A DNA stretch of 64,000 nt from Echinometra lucunter (GCA_029962745.1 CM057165.1:25882319-25946318); one strand, 5' to 3'; shown: positions 1 through 18,115, numbered from the stretch's first letter. Program-made: numbers and translations. Notes: generated from the letters alone by a model not told the origin.

Positions 1-24
1 GTTAAAAATGACTCGATGAAAGGT

Positions 25-178
25 TCAGCTGGGTGCAACTAAAATACTAGTCATTTTGACTATATTTTAGTCAGTTATGAGTATTTTCTAGTCGTTTTTG
101 ACTAGACCTCGGTCATTTCTGACTAGAATATAGGAACTTTTATGACTAAACATATTAATTTTAGTTGCACTCAGCTGA
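25..178. mobile_element. Short inverted-repeat element (MITE-like)
   Basis: The ends are inverted copies of each other: TCAGCTGGGTGCAACTAAAAT at the left, read to about 20 bases, is mirrored at the right by a sequence ending in AGTTGCACTCAGCTGA. The interior is built from repeated short palindromic pieces of the type TAGTCATTTTGACTA. No reading frame is present. It looks like a non-autonomous DNA transposon. I could not identify a target-site duplication or a superfamily. Confidence 0.6.
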
Positions 179-459
179 CCCATAATCTAGTCATTTTTGT
201 TTTTAGAGTGCATCTAAACTGATCATAGTGAAATAAGGCCATGCCTATATTTCAAAATTAAGGAAGAGTTTCAGAGGAGGTCAATGATTCACTTGGGTAA
301 TTTTTTAGTGTGCCTTGTTGATGTCCAGCAATTCTTTGATTGATATCCACTTTTATAGATGACGAATTCCAGGAATGTACAAGGCAATTCTCTTTATGCA
401 TTATTGAAATTATGTTTATCAATGAAGCCACCACGTACTGGATGAAGGTTTGTAAGTAT

Positions 460-862
460 CATCCGCGTAAATCCGTTTTGAGGAGTGGGGGTGGGGGGGG
501 GGATGATCACCATTTTTGCCGATTTTTTTTTTCGTGAACTCATACTTAAGTATACACAAACACCCTCATTTCACCGCGCAGACCTCACACACACATTACA
601 TTATTATTTTGCGAGCAAGCGAAGCGAGCGAGCGAAAAAAATGACCCCTTTTATGGTTTTTAAAAGCGTTTCAAATAAACTTAATTCCACGATATGACCG
701 TCATTTATGACATTTTTGTAAGAAATTCACCAACTCATTAATTACAATATCATTTTTTCCTTAAAATGAGGGGGGATGCTTGTACACACCATCCCCCCCC
801 CCTCGAAAAAGTGGGAGGATATATCACCCCCATCCCCCCCCCCCCCCGAACTTATGCCAGTG
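460..862 (+). mobile_element. hAT-like non-autonomous element, copy 1
   Basis: A ~403-bp element flanked by a perfect 8-bp direct repeat GTAAGTAT (452-459 and 863-870). Its left end is CATCCGCGTAAATCC and its right end reads, inverted, CACTGGCATAAGTTC. Ends starting with CA plus an 8-bp target duplication are typical of hAT transposons. The interior holds long G and C runs, a GCGAGCAAGCGAAGCGAGC block and no transposase. A second copy lies at 21570-21977. It sits upstream of the first recognised receptor exon. Confidence 0.85.
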
Positions 863-984
863 GTAAGTATATATACAAGTCATGTAAGGAATTCACATAT
901 ACAACCATGACAACAACAATGCGAAAGAAATGAGAGAATCAGTCCTCCCTTTTGAAACATAATCGATGCTAAAGCCGGGGGAAC

Positions 985-1131
985 CAGAGTCCTTTACTAC
1001 AGAGTTTGGCCAGCTCGGTTTCTTTGGGTTACAACATGGCGCAATTTCTTTTGTATTGTGCTCGCCTAATAAAGCAATATGCGCCATGTTGTGCCCCGCT
1101 GGAGCCGACTTGGACAAACTAAAGGGCTCTA
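985..1131. repeat. Imperfect fold-back repeat
   Basis: Two arms of about 50 bases are inverted relative to each other. The innermost part is strong, with ACAACATGGCGCA near 1031 mirrored by TGCGCCATGTTGT near 1080. The outer part is degenerate but still pairs (GAGTCCTTTA against TAAAGGGCTC). Probably an old MITE or a degraded hairpin repeat in an intron of the receptor gene. Confidence 0.45.
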
Positions 1132-1197
1132 GGGGTAATAACAGTGGAGCGTCAGGAGTGTCAATTCTGACGGACATGAGGGCTATACAAGAACTCA

Positions 1198-1259
1198 CTA
1201 TTATTGTTATTGTTATTATTATTATTATCATTATTATTATTTATTATTATTATTATTAT

Positions 1260-1312
<53 letters not shown>

Positions 1313-1330
1313 TTATCATTATTATTATAA
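1198..1330. repeat. Compound trinucleotide microsatellite
   Basis: A run of TTA/TTG triplets passes into a run of about 18 TAG triplets and then back into TTA/TCA triplets. It lies about 90 bp before the 3' splice site of the first recognised exon, so it is intronic. Confidence 0.9.
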
Positions 1331-1418
1331 CATATGTGATTTATTCGAACTTTAAAGTTTTAGTTTCCTCAGTCAACTTGAAATAAGGATTTAAGTTGAA
1401 TCTCATTTACTTTACCAG

Positions 1419-7060
<5,642 letters not shown>

Positions 7061-8753
7061 GAAGACGGAGGCACAGGCGTAACCAACGAAAGCTGTTAGA
7101 CTCATCACAAAGGGTCTGATTTTTAAAAATTATAATATTCTTGATTGTATTATAGAAAATCATACAGACTTCAAATTGAAGACGTTGAACCGAAATACAT
7201 TTGAATTGGAATCCATAACATAATAAAACAAAGTAAAAATACAAAGTACAATCAGATCAATGGAATGAGAGACTTCGATTACAGAAATGATTTAGTGCAT
7301 TATCATGATTATGATGTTCTGAAGTTTAGACATAATTCAAAGGACAGCACCTTACATAAGTCAATACCATTTTCTTTCGCCCTGTCATGATATTTCATCT
7401 TGCACTGTTAAAATTCTAGTCAAAATCGAGATAGTTATATTTAACATAGTCAAAATTATCTCTTTTTTTAATGGTTGTAGCAAACAGTGCACATTTAGGG
7501 TTTGTGGATGTACAATCATTCTCAACAGATTGAAGAAGACATGATTCTAATATTAAAAATGACGTTTGAAGTTGATATATTATCCCTTATAGCATTCATA
7601 TTTATTTGCATGTTGTTTATTTTCAGTTCATCAAACAAGCTGGAACAGGAAGAGCTACGACATAAAAGTTATTCATCTACAGCGAGAGAACGATTAAAGA
7701 CAGTCCATACTTCGATTTAATTCAAAGTTATTGGGACGTTATCGACACCAGTGGAAAGTGATGAAGTTTATGATTGTCATATGCTTAGTTCACTAGGCAA
7801 ACTATTTTTTTCTTTCCTTTTTACCTGAAATGAGAAAAATACTAGCTTGTTCTAACGAATATTATATTCCTATGCAAACAGAGAAATGAGAACCATTGCT
7901 GTAGGCCTATAACATACCATAAAGAAATTAACTTATATGAATATGGTATTCTGAATGATTCTTATGAAACCTTTTAAATCATATACCACCTTTTGTAACT
8001 GTGCTTCGTTAAAAAGTTTATAGGATATATGAAATGATATTTCCATTCATTTCACTCGGGTAAATATGGCTTGTTCATAAATGATATATTGTGTAAGGAT
8101 CCATACATAATATGCATACACACAAGGCAGTCATGTTTTATAATGATGATAAATTATGTTACACTAAAGCGTTTAGCACCCCTTGATATAAGCGCAGAAA
8201 TATAATAAATGGAGGAGCATGGCAGAAAGAGTAAATTCATATAATCGTCATTAGACTGCCAAACTAGGCTAACTTGTAGTTTTGCAAAGATATCATTATC
8301 TTATTTTTTACCATACAGTATTGCAACCTTTTTTAACATTTGCACTTAAACATGTTCAAATTCTTACTTTGCTTCAAGTGAATGATTTTAATATTTCCAT
8401 TGCTTATCGGGAAAGGGGGATGCTGAACTCGGGCAAGATTCCCCAATAAAATACCATGAAAGATTTTGAACGATTCTTGTACATACAAACATGACTAAGT
8501 AGACCTAAATTTCAATGTGTCTTATAGAAGTATCTTCACAAACAGAAGAACAATCTTTGAACGTCGGGCATCGAGCATTTAAAGTCAATTCGTTTCACTT
8601 GGAGTATGAAGACATGAATTTGAAAAAAAACCTACTTTTGAGAATTTCACTTGATTGTTATTGGCATAAGTTTGATTTTTTACTTGGATACATGGGCACC
8701 TTTCCTACACTCATCCTTTCTATTTTACAGGGCCTACCCATGTAATAGCGTCA

Positions 8754-8759
8754 AATAAA
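8754..8759 (+). terminator. Likely polyadenylation signal of the receptor gene
   Basis: AATAAA is followed by GTTTTGTATATATG, a T/GT-rich stretch of the kind found around animal cleavage sites. It would give a 3' UTR of about 1.7 kb after the stop at 7060. I see no coding evidence in 7061-8753. Confidence 0.5.
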
Positions 8760-9310
8760 GTTTTGTATATATGCATAATGATATTGATATAATGTATGTT
8801 TGCCAATAATAACTCATGTGGGAATCAGTTCTCACTTAATTTGAGAGTTATGAAATTAAAGTTCGGGACAACAACAACAACAACAACAAAAAAACCAGTA
8901 TGAAGATTATTTTTGTCATATTGTATTTGAATTAATCAAAAATATAATAGTGTGTGTGCGCACGGGGTGCTATTAAGCAAAGTTTTCAAAGAATAAAGGG
9001 AGGAATACATGTATATGGTTGCCAAGAACATAAATGTTGGTTGTTCAGTGATCATACATTCATTATAAGTGAGTAAATTTGGTAGGGAAATCATTCTTTT
9101 ATAAGAAAATCTGCATGTGTAAATACTAGTGTTTCTGGGGGGTTTTTCGGGGGGGGGGGGGGAGTGGTATTCTGCTAGGAAACAATGTTCACAGTATATC
9201 ACACGCAGAATCAAACTCTCATTATAATTACAATTTAAAAAAAAACACCAAAAAACAATGTATAAAAGGAAAATACATGAAAACCCAAATTCATGAAAAA
9301 GCAAAACAAC

Positions 9311-9316
9311 TTTATT
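9311..9316 (-). terminator. Likely polyadenylation signal of the minus-strand membrane protein gene
   Basis: On the minus strand the sequence reads GGAATAAAGTTGTTTTGC: a canonical AATAAA followed by GT-rich bases. It lies ~3.9 kb beyond the stop codon at 13208. Apart from another candidate near 9585 I noticed no closer canonical hexamer. It would place the two convergent genes' 3' ends about 550 bp apart. Confidence 0.4.
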
Positions 9317-12300
9317 CCACTCAGCATCAGAGCAAAATAATAAAAAGTACAAAAAGAACATAAAGGAGTGGGCATTGAAGACATTTGTCCACTGAAATTT
9401 ACACTTGCATTATCAATCCGCACTGTCAGAAGGAAAAACAAAATTGTCTGAAATATTACAAACTGACAGTGCTGAAAACCATAATACAAATTAAGATGAG
9501 GGCTTCCCCTTGAAAAGATTGAACACTTCTGTTTGCCTTTGATTTCTATGTCAGCATGTCAAAAAAAGTAATTAGATCGCTGTTGTATTTATTTTCTTAC
9601 TTTTTAAAAATTTTGCTCTTTACAAACGGAGAGGTCAAAACAGAGAGGCAATTGGCCTCGTATCTAAATGTGAATGTCCTTCAAATGACAAACTAATACA
9701 AACAATAAACTGCTTGTTATGATGGAATAACAAAAATCCCAAATGTGTTAACAAATATAAATGAGGAATAAGATGGAGATTATGACAGAATGAAAAACAG
9801 AAAGAGGTAATGGGGGAGAGGGAAGGGGGTAAAGTGAATAAATAAACAAATGGATAAATGTACAAAATCAAATCAAAATTCTTTCAATAACTGTATACAG
9901 TTAAATGTCCGAACCAAGTCACTGTATTTTATGCCAGCACAAAGACTACGCACCAACTCTTATACTTAAGAGTATTCTAACACTAGAAAAACATTATAAA
10001 AGTAGGTATAAAAACAATGGTAAATAACAAATATTATCAATTTGATATTTGTCTTTCCAGGATACAGAGAGTCTGTTTTAATTAATAACCCTCTCAGCAT
10101 CAATGAAATGGTAATGTTATTCTCTATGGAATAAACAAAATTCTCAAGGTGTAACAGGGAGTACTGGCAAAATGCACAAAAAGTGATAAAATGACTGGGG
10201 TGGGTTTTCTAAGTATACTGCACGTCCCATTTCTGTATGACACACCTGTACATTGTACATAAGTGAGAGCAGATACAGAGACTCCAACCCCAAGCACCTC
10301 TTAAGTGGGAGAGTCTCCTGCCGAGACCCTCTAGCACTCTGACTCAATGTGTTCGTAGCCCCACATCACCAGCACAAATCACGAAATTCCTTGCGGCCGG
10401 AGGCCACTTTTAGGGTTATGGAAGCTCTCTGGTGCTATCTTGGGCTTATTTTTTAATTATGACAACACTAAACGAGGTAACATCCAATGATTCAGATTCA
10501 TTTTTTTCAAAAAGGTGGCTGTTCAGGAGATAAAAGAAGAAACACAGCTAGGGTGGGAGAAATTCAAACTCAAGCGGGAGAGCGGGAGATTTTGTGAAAA
10601 TAGACTCAAAGCGGGAGATCTCCCACCGAAAATGAGAAAGTTGGAGTCTCTGCAGATATAGCCCCTTTGTTGTATCACTAATACCACTTGCCATTCATTT
10701 TGTACACAAAAAAAAAGACATTTCTTTTGGTAAGGTTTCCCAATGCATATCTGAACAAGCCTTAAAGATATCAAAGAATCATTAAACATAATATGGGTCC
10801 AAGACATAGTATCAGTGTCCCTAGGTAGAACATTTCTACATTTCCTCCTTCTATCCAAATGGAGAATGAGTAGACTCTAATATGCAAGCATCATTGTGAC
10901 AGGATGGCTATGCATACACCTGTAAAATGGAGGTAAATGATGGACATGCCTTCATGGCTCTTCCCCTGTGTTTTGGTCCATTTCAGGGAGAGAGAGATAT
11001 CCTTTGAAGGAATTCACTTTCTGAGACAGTCAGCGAGCAACATGTTTCTCACAAAGTATCACAAAACCTGCTATTAGAATGGAGTATGCATAAATAAATG
11101 CCACATTAGATATCTCATAGTGCCAAATATACATACAATGTATTCATCAAGTATTACAAACACTGAACATAGTCTGACCCTTGCAATTCCCCTCAAATGC
11201 ATCAGCATCAAAATCATGCATTAAGAATAAACATATTGATACAAAATCACAAGATTATACAGTATGATCACTGAATGAATACATACACCTACAGCACAAG
11301 TTGTTGGAATATTATGTTCGAAATTGCTTTTAGAATTTGTACAAGAACATATGAAGCCATATGTACAAACAGTATGTATACTGATATATTCGTGATACCA
11401 GTCACAACAAATTCACAAGGTGAGCTTCCTTCAGCATTTTGCACATTACACCAAGTGTAAAACATGCAATGTCTATTATCTGCATAACAAATTATAAACC
11501 AATTGTTGGGTCCAAAGTTGGCAAAAATGTAATGTCATTATAAAGAAGAATACATATGTACAGCATGCAGGACAAGTTGAAAGAAAAATATTTTCATCTT
11601 GGTAGATTTTAGTAAAAAAAAAACCCACAAAGTTACTGAATTACATGACACCACACAGCTGTACATGTAGAAATGTAAGAAAATATTTGGTTCATTTGAC
11701 ACAACAATATATACATGATTTACTTTCTCTGTTGAACAGAATTATTAAAATGACACAGCAAAAATAGCATCTATTTCTGTGAAATATTTCTTTTTTACTT
11801 TAATGGAGTCAATGGTGAGAAGTATATCCCAAAACTGCAATACAAATGTTAAAAAAAAAAAAAAACACCACTTTCTCTGTGAAAATTAGGAAACAGAAAT
11901 GCACTGCATTAAAATAAACTGCAAATACCTTGGTATTTTTTCTTCAGCTACTTGCCTAACTAATCCTTATCAAGCCAAACATGTCAATTGAGTGTGAGAC
12001 ACAACTTTAATATAAGATATCAATTTATATTGCCTTTGAAAACATAACCCTGAAATCCATAACAAGACCTCTTCTAGAAGTTTACTGTAGACATTATAAT
12101 TAATGCAGTATGAACTGATGTTTAATCAAGTCCAGTTTTACTAGGTATTTAAACTTACTTGGTCAATTTATAGTGCACTAACTGCCATGATCATTCATCT
12201 ATCATTAGACAAACTTGAGGCTTTAAGAATTTTTCAAACATAATTGCAACATTTATCCTGCAAAGCCTCATCTTGTTTAGACTGATATTTAAGTTTTACT

Positions 12301-13207
12301 CACTCATAGGTTAGGAAGATGATTTATACACGTAAAGTTAATACTTTATCAACCTTGGAAGAAATCTACAGCACGCATGGAATCTAATCAAGATGTGTTC
12401 CCACAGAGCAGACAAATGTTGCAATCCCAGTACTTTTCAAATGGAGCTTGCGTTTAAATGGCAATGTGAATAGCCCTCGGGGGGGGGGGGTACACAGACA
12501 GTGATTTTGTAATATTCAACTTAATAATTCTACAATTTTACCTTATAATGGCCTATCTGCAAGCTCTTGTCACCTCTTTGTAAAACCCATCACACATTTT
12601 TGTTCTAAAATAACTTTGTTAGCACGGGATTGGTATATGCATGAAGATGTCATCAGCCTCTACATATGTATAACAATAATCTTGTAATACCGGTACAGGT
12701 TTCGAAATTATATCCCTGACTTTGGATAACTCAATATACTGATACTGTGGACTGCTACTTCTGCTCTGCGAGAACACATTGGCAGGTATTCATAAAAGCA
12801 TATTAACATGAGGTCAGGTTTGAACCCAAGTAATTGGCAGTTAGTCCAATGATTTCATAGAGCACCATGTTTTAATATCTTCATTCCTTACTAATCAGCA
12901 TACTTCTGTCATGAACTGAGCTCTTATGTAATTTTTCTATCAATCATTCGTTTTCATTTCATGATGGAAAACACCATTCATTATTTGTTACTGAATGATA
13001 GTAATTTGTTAAGAAAAACAGATCGACGCTTGGCACTCCATAAATCATTGAGCTAAGTTAACCCATTGAATACTATTCCTGAGATATATCAAGCAGGAGT
13101 CTACGGAAAATGCATGTTATACCAAAATCAAATCGCACTCAGTGGGTCAAACCATGGTCAACTTAGTCCACTTTTATGAATACAAGCCATTATCCCTGAC
13201 GACCATC
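9317..13207 (-). other. Presumed 3' UTR or intergenic stretch without coding sequence
   Basis: AT-rich sequence between the stop codon of the minus-strand gene and its candidate poly(A) signal. Open frames here are short and show no recognisable domain. A weak inverted pair (AGAGACTCCAAC near 10277 and GTTGGAGTCTCT near 10641) frames a purine-rich stretch. A 12-bp G run is at 12479. Confidence 0.35.
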
Positions 13208-16200
13208 TTAATTACTCTTGTAGCGCTCTGTCTCATGAGGTGCATAGTAACCTAGCAATGCATTCAGTGCAAGGATGCTTTCCATGAGCAGGTAGAGGTG
13301 TAGATTGCCTCCCCAGGCTTCGTACTTGGCTGCAGCATACAGAACAGCAAGCACAGTTACAAAGATTTTCTGTAAATAAAAAAGGGGAAAAACCCAGATA
13401 GAATGTATCAAGAAAACTGAAAGCATCACACATTACTGGGCATTTCCATAAAATATGTATGTCCGACCCCCTATATGTGGAACTTTCCTGAAATGATTCG
13501 TCTCAGCTTTGTAGTTCATATGAAAAAATCTAACACTCTCAAATTATCATGGCTCAAGTAGTTCACAAAGTGAAATAAAAATGGAGAAAAATGGGGGTTG
13601 GAGGTACAAAAAGGTTGATCATTTTATGGAATTGCCCTACTGCAATGTAGAGAACAACCAGCATGGTGAAAAAAATTACTTGATGTTGCCTTCAGAAAGA
13701 GGGGATGAGGGAAATTTAGAAGACCGTTGAGTTTTCCTTACAAGGGGTTACGCAAAGGAAGAGTACATCATGTGACTCCTTTCGGTCAGAAAAGTGGAGT
13801 CCACTCTCTGAGACTGACGACAGTAGGTGGTATTGGGTAAACACCCGAATGTTAACCCATTCGTGACAGAGGTCCACATTTTGTGGTTTGGCCTAATATC
13901 TTTTGATGCAAAGCCCTAAAAATCATACCAAATACATGAGCAGAAAGAGCTAAAAATTCTACACAAACTGTGCCCATTTTGGTTGTTTGATGCTGAAAAT
14001 CTTTTTAAGGAAAATGAGCATTAAACTCCTTAAATTGGCAATGTGATAGAAAGTTTAAAATCACTGTTTTCCCCTGCAAATTGGCAACTTTTTGACTTCT
14101 CATCATAATTTCTGTCAATTATATTCAATTCAGATACATGACATTTTATAAGAAAAATGTAGCAATAAAATAAGAATGTTGGTGTTGCCAATTTGAAGAA
14201 TAAAAGGTGATCAAATTAGGCTTTAAATAATTAATGTCACGAATGGGTTAAATAATAAATTCCCCATGCGAACACATGACCGGTGGAGGGGGGGGGGTGT
14301 ATTTCATAAAGCTGTTTGTAAAGTTACAAATGACCTTACGGACAACTTGAATATGGCAAGCCAGCCAAATGGAATTCGCAATCATTGTAAATCACATCAG
14401 CTAAAGATGAAATATGCAGATATACACGTAGGTTAACATTGCTTTTGTTTACCAACATTTTTGTTGCAAAGAATATTTTTTGCCACAATTTAATTGAGAC
14501 TATGGGAAATGCAGTCAAAATTTGTTAAAACATCAGGAAAAACTTTGGGCATTCCATTTGGCACTTCATATTCAAATTGATTGTAAATTCATGCGTAAAT
14601 GTCTGAACAGCTTTATGAAACACACCCAGGGTTTTTTATAGACTTGTCCCAAAACAGAAATAATCAAATATGATCGATGCTTGACTTTGATTTCTTTTCA
14701 ATTCAAACCAAAGATAAATATTACTAACCACAAGACATCCAATGAACAGAGCCAGAGATAAACCAGAGATAAATATTACTAACCACAAGACGTCCAATGA
14801 ACAGAGCCAGAGATAAACCAGAGATAAATATTACTAACCACAAGACGTCCAATGAACAGAGCCAGAGATAAACCAGAGATAAATATTACTAACCACAAGA
14901 CGTCCAATGAACAGAGCCAGAGATAAACCAGAGATAAATATAACTAACCACAAGACGTCCAATGAAGAGAGCCCTCTTATCCCAGTCAAAGAGGAAACCA
15001 GGAGCCAAGAAGCTCAAGATGGCTGAGCCAATGAGGAGAGCTCCAGTTGATCGTGCCATGTGAAGATGGGCTCCATCATACGTCTCAAGAGTGGTCTGTG
15101 GAAATTAAGACATGATATAATACGAAAACAAAGTGAAGGCATTATTAATATAAGTTCCAAAGAGATGGTAATACAATTTTTTTACTGACTCTTATGATCG
15201 GCAGAAAAAACACTCAAAACATCACTTACAAACAAAAAAACCAAAACAGTAAAAACATTATTTATGCATAACTTTGGAAGAGATAAAAATTCAAATCCTA
15301 GATGACTCTCTAAGGTTTACGTACATTAAAAAGGTGATGTATCAAATATTTAAATGTCAATACATGAGTAGCCTATATTTACATGTCATTTATAATGAAC
15401 ATTCTCCCAATAAGGAACTGAACTTACAGTGACAACACATTATGAATGATATATTTTCTGTTTTTCTATACTGCTCCACACACCTTTGAACCTTCCAATT
15501 TGTCAAATACCTATCTCATGATCACCCTGTCACGTGTATGATCAAATCAAGCCCCGCTTGTTTAAAAAAAAGAGAAATCAACAAGCAAAACAAAGATTTA
15601 CCTGGATTTTCAAAAAGAAATCTGGAAATGCATACATAGAGCAGCCAATGAGCAACACCAGGAAGCCGTCACAGCGGAGATGCATGTTGAGACGGCTTTC
15701 TAGCTGGGCGTGGCCACCAGAATAACGGGCCTGGTAGTAGTAGACTACACTTCCCATCATCCACAGCATGTTTCCAAGCATACCAAAGAAGATGTGCTGT
15801 AAATGTCAAGAGGATTATATATTTTCATGAATATCCAAATGAATGACATTTCAAATCTTATTTGAATATTTATGTTTTTCATGATGTCATAGATCATGTT
15901 GGCGGTAGCAGCTTACCCAGTGCAACAAAGGGTTTGAGTCTTTGAGGTGATCAATCATCTAATTTTTCAAAAAATTTTGAAAGATTTCATTCATGTTAGG
16001 GGGTGACCCAATTTAAGCCTGAATTCAATCAATTCACAATATCAGTGACCAACTGATAAATCTTATTAACACATCTCTTTCTTACTTTGTAAACAAATTT
16101 TCAGCATTACTCCTAGTGTTAAAGATCATATGCTTGACCTGTAATAAAAATTTGTTTACAAATTATAAATTCCTCCCATCAAGCTTTTTCATTCTCCATC

Positions 16201-18115
16201 TCTTTCATCAAAAATTTCATCTGTTTGTTGTTTTGCTTTATTTCAAATGGAACAAACTTATTCAATGTCCATGGTCTCCACCTTGATGTGAGGCAGACCA
16301 TAATACAGATAAAATTATTAAATCACAATATACAATATAATTCACATTTGTAATACATGAAGATAATGCTGCACTGAAAGCAACAGTGAACTGACCCTTA
16401 TTATGATGTATTTACAACAGCGCCAACTTACGGCTACTCAAAACCAGAGACTCTTAGAAACATTATATCCTTTGTGGCTTCTCGTGAATTTCCTTAGTAT
16501 GAATACAAATACATTTTAACAGATGTTACTCAAAAAATAAAGCTCTCATTGATCAGAATAGTGCATGCTGGGAGCAAAAAGGGAATAAAATCAGTAGTTC
16601 AGGACCGGGAGGGCGCTATTTCAAAATCCCATGCAAGGGTGCCAGTTCGCTCTGACTTTAAGCCATTGACCACTGAATTCTCAGATTCACATAGATTTAA
16701 TACAGGGACCACCCGGTTTCAGTAGCCAAGGGGTTAACTCATGTAATACACCATAAATTGGGTAGATGTTATGATGCATCAGAACCCTCTTTTACGATTA
16801 CATACAAGAAAATTACTCATTCTTACATTTTGATTCCAAGCATTCTCACCAAAGTATTGAATGTAGATCATGGAGATGATGAGTACAGAACAGCCCTGCA
16901 GAAAGAAAAGAAAAGAAAAGAAAAAATCCAAAAAAAAAGCAAAATCAGAGAGGAAAATGCATAAAAGATGGAATACAAAAGGTTTTATTACTGGTTCAAC
17001 ATTTTAACATCTTGAAATTATCTTCACTGTTGAGTTTTTACAAAGTTGTTATTTCACAAAATCTTGGTTCAGACCCACCCCTCCCCAAATCTAACAAATT
17101 TTACATACAGTATGGTTTAATGCAAACACACCCTAAAATTTCAATCAGGACCCCCCCAAAAGCTTAGTATGGAGCCCTGCTTTACAAACAAGATATATCA
17201 TACCCCATTCACACAGAGGCAAACACTAGCTTGATAACCACAACTACATTACCCCAAACACCAATAGTGAGTTCTTCTAGATGAAGCATGGAGTACTGGA
17301 GTTGGTTTGGACATTGAACTAATATATCAATTAGATTTGTTAACAACAACAAAAATTACCTTCTGGATAAATCAATTTTCCAAAAGTAGTAATGAATTGT
17401 GATTTCAAAAGAACACTTTGTTTTCCAATTTCTTGTATCATATTTCTTGTTAAACAATAATACTTACCACTATGCGTGAGAAAAGGAGATACACAAGGGT
17501 GGAAGCGTCTTTAGAAGAGCGGCAGAAAAACCTAGATACAGCATCTCCAATCATACAGGCAGCAAACGCTCGGGTGTAAGTGAGATGAGTGCCATCTGGC
17601 TTTGTGTTGATCTGAAACAGAAGAAAGGAGAAATGTCATATCAGGTATTCCAAATGACTGGTGGCTGGATATCATGAAAATGTGCTAAACAAAGCAGCAA
17701 TGTGACATAGCACCCTAGAAATCAACACCAGAATGTTATCATTATCATCATCACCACCATCATGGAGACAGCAGCATTATCATCATCATCATCATCATCT
17801 TCTTCTATTCTACATCTTCATCAATTTCATGATCATAAGGAGCAGAAGCATCCTCCTCCTCCTCCTCCTCCTGAGTCCTATCATCTATTCATTATCACTG
17901 TTACCATCATTCTAATCATCATTAAAGATGCTAACCTGGAATCCCAAGATGACATCAGGGATGAAGTACCAGCCCAGACCGAATGCAGCTGTTGCCAGAA
18001 AGTCCACAAAGAGCCAGGTGTCACGTCCTCTACAACAGCCGATCAGGAAGGCCAGAATGAAAAGGCTGGCACTTACCAGGACAGGGGTGTCAATGGATGA
18101 AATATCCACAGCCAT
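13208..18115 (-). CDS. Unrecognised multi-pass membrane protein with internal duplication
   Basis: Six exons on the minus strand: 18115-17936, 17611-17468, 16895-16827, 15796-15602, 15095-14949 and 13369-13208. All have AG/GT borders. They encode 60, 48, 23, 65, 49 and 53 residues (298 in total), and every intron is phase 0. The start ATG follows a splice acceptor by 13 bases, so a noncoding exon lies upstream. Hydrophobic segments suggest six to eight helices, for example residues 11-28, 34-52, 109-123, 132-152 and 173-188. Residues 34-108 and 171-245 align at a constant offset of 136-137: IPDVILGFQ with FPDFFLKIQ, DGTHL with DGAHL, MIGDA with LIGSA, SRIV with GRLV. The aligned ends fall exactly on exon borders. 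I cannot name the family or its function; a transporter, channel or scaffold role would be a guess. The donor of the fifth exon is copied by a minisatellite. Confidence 0.8.
13852..14251. mobile_element. TTAA-flanked MITE (piggyBac-like), copy 1
   Basis: The element starts TTAACCCATTCGTGACA and ends with its exact inverse TGTCACGAATGGGTTAA, giving a 13-bp perfect terminal repeat next to TTAA. TTAA target duplication is characteristic of piggyBac elements. No transposase frame is present. A close copy with the same ends is at 24954-25368. It lies in the last intron of the minus-strand membrane protein gene. Confidence 0.8.
14290..14627. mobile_element. Palindromic GTTTCATAAA hairpin element
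   Basis: The left arm (ATTTCATAAAGCTGTTTGTA) is mirrored by GAACAGCTTTATGAAACACACC at the right. A second inner pair, CTTGAATATGGCAAG against GGCACTTCATATTCAA, extends the fold-back. It is closely related to the element at 50473-50797, which shares the same arm sequences and interior. It is intronic in the minus-strand gene. Confidence 0.75.
14713..14934. repeat. 55-bp minisatellite carrying copies of a splice donor
   Basis: Four tandem units of exactly 55 bp start at 14715, 14770, 14825 and 14880; the true exon end begins the same pattern at 14935. Read on the minus strand, each unit contains the last ~25 bases of the adjacent exon followed by the donor GTTAGT. The first unit differs by one base (ACATCC for ACGTCC). 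This places potential 5' splice sites at 14948, 14893, 14838, 14783 and 14728. Confidence 0.95.
16658..16737 (-). mobile_element. 80-bp TTAA-bounded short repeat, copy 1
   Basis: Exactly 80 bp from TTAA to TTAA. On the minus strand it reads TTAACCCCTTGGCTAC and contains GGTGGTCCCTGTAT and GAATTCAGTGGT. The same structure and the same length occur at 51947-52026 on the plus strand. The TTAA ends suggest a very short piggyBac-type MITE or an internal-deletion product. Confidence 0.7.
17729..17910. repeat. ATC/CTC triplet-rich tract
   Basis: Repeated ATC, TCC and CAC triplets lie in the first coding intron of the minus-strand gene. Open frames across it are low-complexity and not coding. Confidence 0.7.

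Noticed and set aside
340..537. Possible exon at about 348-449 belonging to the first MAM domain
   Set aside because: It has an AG before and a GT after, but the translation does not resemble the expected MAM segment, the polypyrimidine tract is poor and its position relative to the following MAM exon does not fit.
14713..14949. CRISPR-like array (regular 55-bp repeats)
   Set aside because: The units are contiguous with no unique spacers, and the DNA is clearly eukaryotic intron sequence.
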